Below, piece by piece: positions 21,450 through 30,900 of a DNA stretch of 64,000 nt (position 1 is the stretch's first letter; each line of letters begins with the position of its first letter). Origin of the DNA: Catonia carolina. Lineage: Eukaryota; Arthropoda; Insecta; Hemiptera; Achilidae. The notes beneath the pieces are model-generated. The model did no database searches, was not told where the DNA came from, and saw only the letters and a program-made list of their open reading frames with translations. Location of the stretch: the NCBI GenBank assembly GCA_035578175.1, contig JAQMRL010000007.1:48866727-48930726 (forward strand), given 5' to 3'. A program made the position numbers and the translations under genes.

Positions 21450-22076
21450 AGTGTTATAAATTTTTGACTAATACATTTTGTTAGAAGTTAATTTATCTCT
21501 TTATTCTTAAAACAAAAAAAATAAAAAATAAATAACAAATTAAACCCGTTAAAATTTTAGTTCATTGAAGATAAATGAATATTATTTATTACAAATATTA
21601 ACAATTAAAGTGTCGGCTGAAGCGGCAGACCTGGTTGCTATACGATGTAAGCAAATATAAATATTTGGTGTAGCCAATCGGTTAAACAAAACAAACTCCA
21701 TTTACTGTATTCAGCGATGATGAAAAAAGCAACAATAATAAATAAATATCTACACCGGCTTGTTTATTTTAACATTTCAGGGAGATAAATGAAATATAAA
21801 AATCCATTTCCAAAGAAGGAAAATCGCATTGGTAGTTTAACGCGTGCAAGATAATTGTCAATATTATTTTTTACTTATTAATCAACAAAAACAAGATTGT
21901 TGAGAGTGTCCATAAAGGGCGTCTCACTAAATGTAAGTAGGCATCTAAGAATGTCGCAAAAGTTTTAAAATTCATCCTAAAATTTTTTATAAAAACATTT
22001 ATTACTAGTGACATTCTTCCCACATCATGTCTCTGCGTTCTGCGAATTTAAAAACTTATGAAATTAATTACAAAAA
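21450..22076. other. No recognised feature
   Basis: AT-rich; no shared repeat recognised. Confidence 0.35.
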
Positions 22077-22385
22077 TCTGGTGCGAAACATCCACACGAA
22101 TTTTTCGTGCCAAAGTAAATAATGAAAATGTTGTAACCCAGATACTTACCCTATCTTGTAGAACCCAAAATGTAGTAAATGATGTGATCAAAAAAAATTT
22201 AGGAGCCGATTTTAAGAAAATTGCAAAAAGTAAAAAACTGCACGAACATACTAATACCGGTGTGCCGATTTTGATGAAAATGTTCGTGTCTGGTCCACAT
22301 TGTGGTAGGCTACCTAACTTAAGTTCCAAGTTTCGAATTCGTACGATATTTCGTTCTTATGGTATTTTGTTCACACATACACTTA
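22077..22385 (+). mobile_element. H element, internally deleted copy 5
   Basis: Orientation A. Has the TCTGGTGCGAAACATCCACAC start and a mutated subterminal repeat (ATTTTTCGTGCC), then jumps to TACCCTATCTTGTAGAAC and keeps the core GCCGATTTTGATGAAAATGT (22263-22282). The two modules and the distal end are lost; it stops near the microsatellite position. Confidence 0.75.
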
Positions 22386-22904
22386 CTTATTTTGTTCATA
22401 CTTTACTTACTTATTGACCATTAAATTGTTTGCCCGAGTAATATTTCATTATGCACAAAAAAGGTCATTTACAAATAAGAGAGGAGTAAATTTCGAAATT
22501 AATAAAATGATTTAATGTATTAGAGAAAAAATGAATTTGTTATTTTTATTACTGAATTTAAAATTTTTTCAATTATATTTCTCAAGTGCTCTGATCGACT
22601 CGATATTGTTTAAATTAAAGAAACTTACAAATCACTGCTAGTAAAACTAAATTTAATAATTTTTATTAAATTCTGAAGTTGATTTTAACCTAAAGTAGTT
22701 TAACTTAATTAATTTGTACAGTAAAAGAGCTCGTTAAATATTATTATATGTGCGATGTTTTCTTCCGGTGTTCTATCAGTCCTATTTGTTTTTATATAAC
22801 TCAACTACCTCATCAATTTTTCAAGTCCCTCTTTAACGACTGTGAGATCCCAATCGAAATCTGACAGCCTACATTAAACTGTGATATCTCATTCAGAATG
22901 TCAT
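22386..22904. other. No recognised feature
   Basis: AT-rich, uncharacterised. Confidence 0.35.
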
Positions 22905-23050
22905 CTGTAATAATTTTCAAGACACTGAGATTGAGTTTTTAGGTCCCCTAAACCCAAAAATCATGTTTTTAGCTATTGATTTGTGTTTCAACAAAATATC
23001 TCAAGAACGGAATTGCGTGCAAAATTGAAACTTGACAAGTAAATAACAAG
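22905..23050 (-). mobile_element. H element fragment (copy 6)
   Basis: Orientation B. TTTTTAGGTCCCCTAAACCC, ATGTTTTTAGCTATTGATTT and AAAATATCTCAAGAACGGAA come from around the microsatellite position of H; the GT tract itself is gone. Confidence 0.65.
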
Positions 23051-23112
23051 AATGTCAATTGCTTTGCTTTATGGTCAACTTGTAACCCCTCCCTACATGT
23101 GATTCACGGCTG

Positions 23113-23176
23113 TAAAAACCTCTCGAGGTTCAAATCAGCTTTTCGGCTGCTGACCTAAACAACAACAACAACAAAA
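23113..23176 (+). mobile_element. U retroposon 3' end with intact AAC tail
   Basis: AACCTCTCGAGGTTCAAATC, CTTTTCGGCTGCTGACCTAA and a clean tail ACAACAACAACAACAAAAG. This copy shows best that U ends in AAC repeats, as expected for a retroposed element; it is strongly 5'-truncated (about 65 bp). Confidence 0.75.
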
Positions 23177-23694
23177 GTGTTTTAAATAATTATTTCTGTT
23201 TCCTTTGCAAGTACTTCGCTAATTATTTACAAAAACTGAAGAGTTAGGCCTAGATATTGTAACACTTTAAGCCTACGTTCGTGGGTGTAATAAATAATGA
23301 ACAAACTTCCTTTAAACCTATTACAATTATTTATTTACAAAATTATGTATTAAAATTATTTATTAAGCTTAGACTACTAACAAATTACAATTAAAGTAGC
23401 CTACTTAACTTAGATTAATACAAAACTTATGGCTTGAACTAGCTCAAATAACAATCGCAATTATTTGACATTTAACAATTAACTTTTACTTACAACTAAA
23501 TGCAATGTGTGGTTACTGCACGCAGACCTTTTCCCTTGCATTGTATTCACCACTAGTTTAACACGGTCTAGTAGCACTTATTCATTACTTTATGGGAACT
23601 TGAACTGACTGAACTTCCGACTAAAGCAGCTAACTCTTTTTATACCTTTTTAAGCTTCAAAACAGGAATAGAAAAGACAAAGTAGTAAATATAT

Positions 23695-24314
23695 TGTCAC
23701 CATCGCCCTTTTGATTAGATACTGTGCTGCCGGCTATCAAAGCTTCCGACGTAGTGACAGAGGGAGCCGCCAATAGTTCCGAGAGGGGTGGTAGGCTTTT
23801 GGCGGCGTAGCGACAGAGGCCTTTGTCATCAAGGCCAAGACCAATAACCGCCCTCTACCACAGCGCTCTCGGCAACTATATAAAGAGCGCTACACTGAGC
23901 CGAGAAGATTCAATTCCAATCAAGACGTCCACCACGGCACACGGCTACAGGACTCCGGCGAAGACTAATCGACGATCCCGCAAGAAAGAAGATGATGCTT
24001 CCGATCGTCGACCCGTCCCCGTAAGCCGTCGACCGAACCCTCATCGCCCGCTGACGCGAGCGATGCCCACAGCGGTCCCTCGACCGAGCCTTACGCCCAC
24101 CGGATCCGACGAAGCAGCCATTGACGCACTACTGCGAGGGAAGAAGATGATGTCTCCGCTGGACGACGACACGCCGTGTCGCCAAGCTCCTCGACCGCCA
24201 CGACGACTACAACCGACGATTCCCATCAAGTCGACCACCGCTTAAACGCCCCTTTTCAGGGCCACCAAAATGTAAAGGTTTCAACTCGCCACTTAATGTC
24301 GCCATCCGGTGATA
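23695..24314 (+). mobile_element. Solo LTR, family LTR-A, copy 2
   Basis: 620 bp from TGTCACCATCGCCC to CCGGTGATA (final CA mutated to TA), flanked by perfect ATAT duplications (23691-23694 and 24315-24318). The TATA box is at 23876-23884. The GC-rich R-U5 half keeps the same 60-codon frame as copy 1 (24065-24244 here, TAA stop), within a longer 140-codon frame from 23823. It is inserted antisense in LTR-B. No internal retroelement sequence adjoins it. Confidence 0.9.
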
Positions 24315-24448
24315 ATATAATAGAAACAAAAAGGCTTTCTTCCAAATTCTGTAAGCCACAATAAAAATATAGATTGTACGAGAAAAGAGAAAAACCGGGA
24401 AATAAAGGGATTCTGAGAAATTTATTAAATAAATGATAAAATAAAAAA

Positions 24449-24508
24449 ATCGACATGAAAAAAATACTTTCCTTCCCTATTTATATAAATATAGGGCAAG
24501 AGAAAGTA
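24449..24508 (+). mobile_element. H element terminal fragment (copy 7)
   Basis: Orientation A. AAATCGACATGAAAAAAATA, CTTTCCTTCCCTATTTATAT and GGGCAAGAGAAAGTAAAA are the last ~60 bp of H. It sits within the LTR-B block, next to its 15785-end homologue. Confidence 0.75.
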
Positions 24509-24724
24509 AAAATTAGAAAATACTAGAATTTGTACAAAACTTAATCACAAAAGAATACAAAAAATGACAGTAAGAGCTGATTGTCCTAAATGATATACCG
24601 TTACTCCACCCTTGCCAGGTAGCAACGCTAGTCACGTAACAATACAATTTTTCATACCATAAAACTATCTCACCTTAACTATTTCTAGCCTACCACGAAC
24701 TACTACATAGTATTAATAATATCA

Positions 24725-25284
24725 AAATATTTTTCAAACGTCAATCTTATCACATGAAATAAAAAATTTATCTCGTAAATTAAAACATAGTTTATGAAAA
24801 AACATTATGATCTATTGTAATTAAACATGCTATTATTTACTTGAAATCTATACCGAGGTACTTAACACAATCAAAACTAAAAATCATTAATCTATAACAA
24901 GCGGAAAAAACAAAATAAAAGTAAACAAAAATTAAAGTTAAATTTCTTCACATTAAGAGTCTGACACTTTATTAAGTGTAAAAAAAACAAACGAGTTTCT
25001 TTCACTGGGAGGCTATAAGATCCCGTTTGAGATCTCACATCTTACAGCTATGAGTATAAAAATCAACTATACTATATTCATTGAGTGTTGAAAGTAAGCA
25101 GTTCACGTGAAGAAATGTTTTACTCAAAGATTGTGGTACTATTTACACGATCAACTGACTGCCAGCATACCAGTTCACATGAAGCTATTATAGTGATTTA
25201 TTCAACCAATAAAGTATGTTTATTAAACACAGCCGCCTGTGAACCGGCTCTTCCATTCTGACACTATGTGCATTACTGTCATCA
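24725..25284. other. No recognised feature
   Basis: AT-rich; no repeat or coding motif recognised. Confidence 0.35.
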
Positions 25285-26386
25285 CAGGTGCGTCGATTAT
25301 CTGAACATCATTCATACGAACCGTCAATTATCCGAACCACCATCGATGGAGAAAATACATATTTACTCACGCAGAGGCCTTTACTGCCCTAAAACTGCAA
25401 TGCTATGGTGCGGAAAACAGACTGAATTTAGTGCTGCTAAAGCATTGTTACTAAAAAGAATGAGAGATATTGCTACCACAAAAATAAGTTCAGTCTTAGT
25501 TCAAAAGAAAATTAAAGATTTTTTTAATAATTAGTGTATAATTTGAACTAGGTTTGATCGAAAAATAACGAGAAATTTAGTTTTTCTTAAAAAAGTTTTA
25601 TTTATTTATCTATATCAATTTTGTCCCCTTCAAAGTAATCCCCCTCAGATATAATACACTTGTTCTAGAGCTTTATCCAATCTTGGAAGCATTTCTGGAA
25701 CTCACTTTTTGGTATAGCTTTCAGTTCCTTTAGTGATTCTGGTTTTATGTCGTATCAATGGTGGCAAAACGTCGTGTTTTTATGGTTATCTTCAGCTTCG
25801 GGAATAGAAAGAAGTCGCCGGAGGCCGTATCCGGTGAATATAGTGGCTGAGGTATATAATGGTGTTGTTGTTTGCCAAAAAATTACGGACAAGTAATGAA
25901 GTGTAAGCATGAGCATTATCGTGATGCAATTTTCACGAACAGTTTTGGCACAATTCTGAGCATTTTTGGCGGATTGCTTCACGGAAACCACGCAAAACTC
26001 CCAAGAAGTATTTCTTATTAACCAAATCACCACTGGCAGGAACACTCATACAAGAGTGTTACAAAATATTTCCTAATGGATTTTAACGTAGTTTACTTCT
26101 TTAATTTATTTAGTTTTGAAATTCTGTATTTTTTCCTTTATTTTTATGATCTTGTTGATTTTACTCCACAATTGCAATAAATTAGTGTTTTTTTTTAAAG
26201 CAAAGTTTATGTTAGCCTTTATTACCTGTTAAAACTTTGTTACCTGTTAAACATTTAGGTTATACTGCATTGTTGCAGTATAGTGTATCAAATTACTGTA
26301 TTTAGCGTATATACGTGATTATCCAAACTATTTGATTATGAAAACCGCTCTGGTCCCAATTAGTTCGGATAATTGACGCTCCTCTG
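25285..26386 (+). mobile_element. pogo/Tigger-type element, internally deleted, with a mariner insert
   Basis: The left end CAGGTGCGTCGATTATCTGA pairs with the right end, whose minus strand reads CAGAGGAGCGTCAATTATCC: an inverted repeat of about 23 bp with a few mismatches. Inside the left end is a short plus-strand frame ending at 25534 with KRMRDIATTKISSVLVQKK and IKDFFNN. This resembles the C-terminal 'kRlrd.a..K...Q..I.dFF' tail of Tigger-like transposases; the helix-turn-helix and DDE domains are absent. A mariner (25550-26050) fills the rest. TA follows the right end but not the left. Confidence 0.6.
25550..26050 (-). pseudogene. Mariner transposase C-terminal half (pseudogene)
   Basis: Minus-strand frames show, in order, the segment with the second catalytic Asp (CITIMLMLTLHYLSVIF as read, one frame away from the expected HHDNAH), then SGDFFLFPKLKITIKTRRFA with the third catalytic Asp in a D-F-F context, and a tail near 25640-25690 resembling 'WIKLWNKCI..EG.YFEG'. 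Two or more frameshifts break the coding line. The N-terminal DNA-binding half is missing. A different mariner subgroup from those at 1850 and 51430, which end in DYVEK. Confidence 0.8.
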
Positions 26387-26393
26387 TACCACT

Positions 26394-26790
26394 AAAAATG
26401 GTTTTCTACTAAGTTGCTCAATCAGTGCTTTCCTACGGCATTGTTGCTTGGGAAGGAGCATATGATGCTCACATGAGTCTCTTCCGCTCTTAAGAGTTGA
26501 TAAAAAAATATTGAAATAACGAGTAATATGCCGAAAACACAAACGCTTTTCATCCGATGAGCTGTTTAAGGATTTTCAAGTACTGGATATACGACAGTTT
26601 TATACACGAAAAGTTCTTATTTAAGTATTTAGAAACGGAAACACCCTGCCGTCAACAACGTATCACTAAAATACCCGAAACAGTCTGGCTCCATTTCACA
26701 AAACCACCACCAAAGGGCTCACGGGAAGAACAGGCTCTCTAAATTTTTGTAAAATCGGGGTTTGCTGCGCTATCTGTTAGATAATTGAAC
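26394..26790 (+). pseudogene. CR1/Jockey-like LINE RT fragment
   Basis: The plus-strand frames contain VLSYGIVAWEGAYDAHMSLF (26431-26490), then after frame changes FHPMSCLRIFKYW and ETPCRQQRITKIP. 'SILSYGIvaWGGay...' is the typical RT thumb region of this LINE class. Stops and shifts are frequent; it is a decayed internal piece. Confidence 0.6.
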
Positions 26791-27530
26791 TATTTTATCA
26801 TCTAATAGTTTTTTTGGAAAAATAGGTTATATCCAATATAATAACAATTTAAAAATTTAGGCTACAGAGGAACAACAGGCTTAGTCCATCTGTGTTACGG
26901 ATAAACAGGCTGTCACAGATAAAATATTTTCTTCTAAGATGAAACACGACTTAAAAACGAAAAAGAAACTTGTAAACGAAACCAAGAACACTTCACTAAA
27001 TCCAGAAATGATTTCTAAGAGGCAAAAAACCAAGTATCTTTATTAGTATTGAGCTTTTAAATTTTTTTCATTAAATTTTTAATAGTATCTAGATGTTGTC
27101 TAGAGAAAAATTTGTAATATTAAAATTTATAACGTGTACATTTTCTAGATGACGGTTACACATTTTACAAAATAAATAACTTTTATAAAGTCCATTAATA
27201 TTATGACTATATCTATTTTGACCTAATATACAGGATAAAAAACAGACCGAGTCAAAAAAACAGCCTACTTTACCGTGTGGTTTGTTTTTTAGTATAAAGA
27301 GTTTTATAATTTTTGTAACGTCTATGTGAGTTCATTTGATTAAAAATAAACCAAAATATTACCTCAATATCTGTAGGTGTATGATAATTATTAATACAAA
27401 GAAAGATATTAAAAATAGAATAGTGGTATACATGGAAACTTTTAAAAATCTCTTCCTGAAAAAATTTTTAAATGTGACTGAGCCCTTTAAATTATATTAA
27501 GCCAATCATGCATTAAGGCAATCATAGCTT
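26791..27530. other. No recognised feature
   Basis: AT-rich, uncharacterised. Confidence 0.35.
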
Positions 27531-28025
27531 CAAAACTATTAAATTTTACCCCTACTAATATCAGGAATCTGCCGAACATCATGAACTAAGTAAATTCCTT
27601 TATTGCTCCTAAATATAAATTGTTTACAAGTTTTCTTAAGAGAGAATTTTATCTAGATCTAAGCAGCTGGTTTTAAAGTATCGATATAACAAACTCTTAT
27701 AAGTAGCTAGTAGTTTAAAGTTTACTTTTAAATTAAAATTTGAATGTAGTTTAAGGAACGTAATAAAATTTTTGAATAATCATTTATAAGTTTAAAAATA
27801 TAGTCAGTAGATTGCTTAGCCAAGATAAGCTTAAAATTCACCGGTTGTTGACTCCTTCTAACCCTTAACTGGTTCATTTTTCTTTTTTAGCTAAACAGAC
27901 TTTCACCCTAACAGGAAGAAATCATAAAATCTACCCTAGAATGTGATTCTGCCATAGTTGAATAGATTGATTTCCCCGCACCGTAATTATCAATTGTTTA
28001 AGTAATGATTTCATTAATAATAATA

Positions 28026-28980
28026 CAGTTGAACTTGGTTTTAACGGCCTCGGACTTTACGTCAACTCGGACTTAACGTCATTTTTTAGGCGTTGCGTCA
28101 AACTTCTATCTGAAAACCCCTGTTTTAACGTCATTAACTCGGTTGTTGCGTCAAAATTTTTCCGATGAAATCATTTTTTACTTCACGTACAACGATTATG
28201 AACTTGCCATAATTTATCAGTAAATTGTTTGAAAAAGAAAAAGACAGTACGTATACAGTAATATAGTACAATAGTCTACTTGTGAATAGTGTTTGCTTGT
28301 GCGAAGGGATTAAAATGATTTTGTTAAGCTGTTCATATGTGTGTCTATGATCTACGTCAAGGTCAGTTTTGGGAGCTGCGCCCTCTACGTGACATGTGAC
28401 ACTTAGTAGGTAGCACTGTACCTAACTTTCACGTCGGACTATCCACATTTAAGAAAATTCTTTAATACTGAAGAAACGACTGAGCAAGAGGAAGATGAAC
28501 AGGAGAACCCAGTCACGCCAACATTGCAGGAAGCAATGCTAGCGGCTTAAATTTTTTTCAGATTTCACCGACACCGAGAGACATTACGGAGAGGATTTAT
28601 TTCGCAGAACGAGGTGTTCTGCGAAACACCTCGATACTTATACCAATACCAATAAAGTAGATAACGCACCATTATGCAGTTTATGTACATACAAATATGT
28701 ATTTTGGTTTCCGTATTTTAGTACATAATAGTACATAATACGTATTTAGTACCTACTTACACAGAGTGGTTATTAATCTACTTTATTAGGGTATTAAGAT
28801 TTAAAAATCGAAAATAAAAAACGTTTAGCACATTACGTAAATTAGTAGTAATGTATACGAAATATTCTTAGTTTAGTTAGATTTACTTTGACACAAGAGC
28901 TAACTTTGTTATAACGTCACTCGGATATAACGGTAATATTTAATCTGTCCCTTCAATGACGCTATAAGCGAGTTCGACTG
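28026..28980 (+). mobile_element. pogo/Tigger-type element with TA duplication
   Basis: 955 bp from CAGTTGAACTTGGTTTTAAC to a right end whose minus strand is CAGTCGAACTCGCTTATAGC. Both ends are flanked by TA (28024-28025, 28981-28982). Subterminal CGTCAACTCGGACTTAACG and CGTCACTCGGATATAACGG are related. A short open tail at 28458-28550 (FFNTEETTEQEEDEQENPV, ending EAMLAA-stop) looks like the acidic C-terminus of a Tigger-like transposase. The catalytic domain is gone. It lies inside a LINE 3' end. Confidence 0.75.
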
Positions 28981-29040
28981 TAGTAATTTACGTAATGTGT
29001 TTTTAGCTTTCATGTAATTTTCATTGGGAAATAAATGTAT

Positions 29041-29070
29041 TTATTATTATTATTATTATTTTATATACGG
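29041..29070 (+). repeat. (ATT)n tail of LINE
   Basis: Seven or so ATT units directly after the AAATAAATGTATTT motif; the simple-sequence tail of the LINE copy. Confidence 0.7.
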
Positions 29071-29149
29071 TTGAATTAACGGTAGATTACTTCATAATGG
29101 TGATAAAATATTAAGTTAACAAATAGTCAAGTAGATTGCTGTTAATAGA

Positions 29150-29430
29150 TATTAAGTTAACTAATGATAGGGGCTGAGGAAGGGAAGAGAATAGAAGCTT
29201 TTGAAATCTGGTGTTGTAGAAAAATGTTAAAGATTAGGTGGATGGACAAAAAAAATAATTTTGAAGTTCTAGACTATTTTGTAGGGGGAGGCAAAGGTTA
29301 GAATATTTAAATTAAATTACAAAAGATGTAGGGTGTTACAGATATATGGATATGAAACGGCTTGCGCAAGATAGAACACCTTAGAGAACTGTATCAAACC
29401 AGTTGAGAGACTGATGTCAAAAAAATGGTG
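29150..29430 (+). pseudogene. RTE-like LINE C-terminal and 3' fragment
   Basis: A region reading 'EAFEIWCCRKMLKIRWMDKK' over 29195-29255, then eroded coding and a 3' block (GGCTTGCGCAAGATAGAACA at 29359; AGAGACTGATGTCAAAAAAA at 29406). The 3' block matches, in reverse, 43660-43740 (GCGCAAGTCGTTTC; CATCAGTCTAACGACTG). The motif order fits the post-RT 'RRMLkIpWtdk...AqDR..W' tail of RTE-type LINEs. Confidence 0.6.
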
Positions 29431-29889
29431 GTCATTAGAGAACAATTTATATATTTCATCCCGTTATTGACTCTAGGTGAGAAGGAGTGTGCGAAAAATC
29501 ATTAATTAATCACAAAAATGAAAACGTTTTATCGAATTATCAATTGTTTTTTCTCGTGTAGTAAAGACTGGTGTAGAACAAAATTTATAAAATATTGAAG
29601 AAGAAAAGAAAGGTTCCCTTAGGAATTTAATTTAACACAAAAACAATCTCATTTTATAAGAGTGAAGTTTAGATTTTTCTTTGTGTTAAGGAGTTTGGGC
29701 GTATACTCGGTGATGAACTATGGATGGTCGGAAAAGTTGAATGTAAAACTTGCTAAATAATAATTTTTCTATTATATTTATTATTTTAATAATATAATTA
29801 TTGTTGCTTTAATGTTTGTTATTATTACTATTTTATTGAGTAAACATAGAATAACGACTGATGAAACGAATTCTAGAGTAGTAGGTAAT
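29431..29889. other. No recognised feature
   Basis: AT-rich, uncharacterised. Confidence 0.35.
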
Positions 29890-30900
29890 ATAAGACCTAT
29901 GAGTTGTTACTGTGTGTATGGGTGTGTGTGTGGGTGTGTAGGCGTACGCTGTTGGGTAAATCACAAGCGACGACAAAGAATAGAATCATTTCTTTGGGTT
30001 GTTATTTTTATGAGCGAAATTCAAAGTGGTTGTGGGTATTTTGGAGCGAGCGTGAGGAGGGTAGTTGGGGGTGGTAGATGGTAGAAATACAGCAGCAGTA
30101 GCAGCAGTAGCAGCAGCAGATCAGGCAGGCAGGCGGCGGCAGGCAAAGTATGGAGCGTGTATTCGTTAGTGTGTAGTGTGAGAGTGAGGATCGGCCAGTA
30201 AGCAGCACTAAGCAGGTCGGCTATGTACTTCCTTTCTTTCTTTTCCATTGTCTCCTTCCTTCTTACATTTCCTTTAAAAAGAAGAGACGGAAGATTTTGC
30301 AAAGAGAGCAAATTATAATTTCCCAGTGATATACACCCCTGGCAGGCAGGCAGGTTCGATCGTAGAAGAGTAAGGAGCGGGGGTGTGCTACCCCACCAGA
30401 GCGCGATTGCCAGCGTTAGTTGCATAGAAAACGAAATAATTCTGACGAGGAGGGCCGAAAAGAAACTGCGCAAGTGCAAAATATCCTTGACGTCGCCAGA
30501 AGTGAACCGGTATAACAAAGGGGGAAACAATAAGTTGTATTATTCATTCGGTTGTTATAATGGCTTGCTTAAATCAGCCCTGATTTAAAATTCTACGTAT
30601 GTTTATTAAACGATTCTCATTGCTGTGAGCGCGCGCCGCAATCAGAAAAGACACTGCAAAACAATGAAACTCCATCAGCGATTCAGCCACGCCCGCCCGC
30701 TCTCCGCTACCCCCAACAATCCAAAACCTCCTTGTCTCTTGGCCCTGGCCTCTCTCTCTCTTATGTTACAGTACCCTCGTCTTCTATTTTGTAGAAATTT
30801 CCATGTGGACAATCTCCGATTCATCCGAAAGTGTTTGTCTCCCGCTAAAATATAACGACCACTGCTTCTCTTCTTCCCCACCTATTTTTTCTTTCTTCTT
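29890..30900. promoter_or_regulatory. GC-elevated unique island, possible host promoter/5' exon
   Basis: This is the longest stretch with raised GC that no repeat family explains. It has TG-rich sequence (29910-29945), CAG/CAGTAG triplets (30090-30120), GGCAGGCAGGCGG, TTCGTTAGTGTGTAGTGTGA and later CTGACGAGGAGGGCCG and CCTTGACGTCGCCAGAAGTG. Two overlapping frames on the minus strand (169 and 66 codons) are open mainly because the CAG tract reads as poly-Leu, so I do not call them. The composition resembles the promoter and 5' UTR of an insect regulatory gene, but no TATA box, splice site pair or coding motif decides it. Confidence 0.3.

Larger units (their letters stand above)
23258..24724 (-). 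mobile_element. LTR-B copy, interrupted by LTR-A and an H fragment
   Basis: Minus-strand counterpart of the plus-strand block at 14859-16925, read from 24724 down to 23258. It includes a preserved TATA box on the minus strand (AGGTATAAAAAGAGTTAG, about 23631-23648) followed by a possible initiator GCTTTAGTC. The 3' end is TGTTACA next to flank ATAT. At the other end the flank is AAAT, so the target duplication is imperfect. LTR-A (23695-24314) splits it just upstream of the TATA box. Confidence 0.6.
27530..29070 (+). mobile_element. CR1/Jockey-like LINE 3' end, split by a pogo-type element
   Basis: The first part contains ATCTGCCGAACATCATGAAC (27570), equivalent to the C-terminal coding block at 11160 in the other orientation. 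GAATAGATTGATTTCCCCGC (27959) resembles the 3' UTR block at 10890-10930. After a 955-bp insertion the tail GGGAAATAAATGTATTTATT followed by ATT repeats ends at about 29070. The tail form matches 4403 and 18590. Heavily decayed. Confidence 0.5.

Noticed and set aside
30021..30530. The longest open frame in the window (169 codons, minus strand)
   Set aside because: Its leucine run is the reverse of a CAG tract. No domain, signal or conserved motif is visible and the GC-raised region more likely holds regulatory or untranslated sequence.
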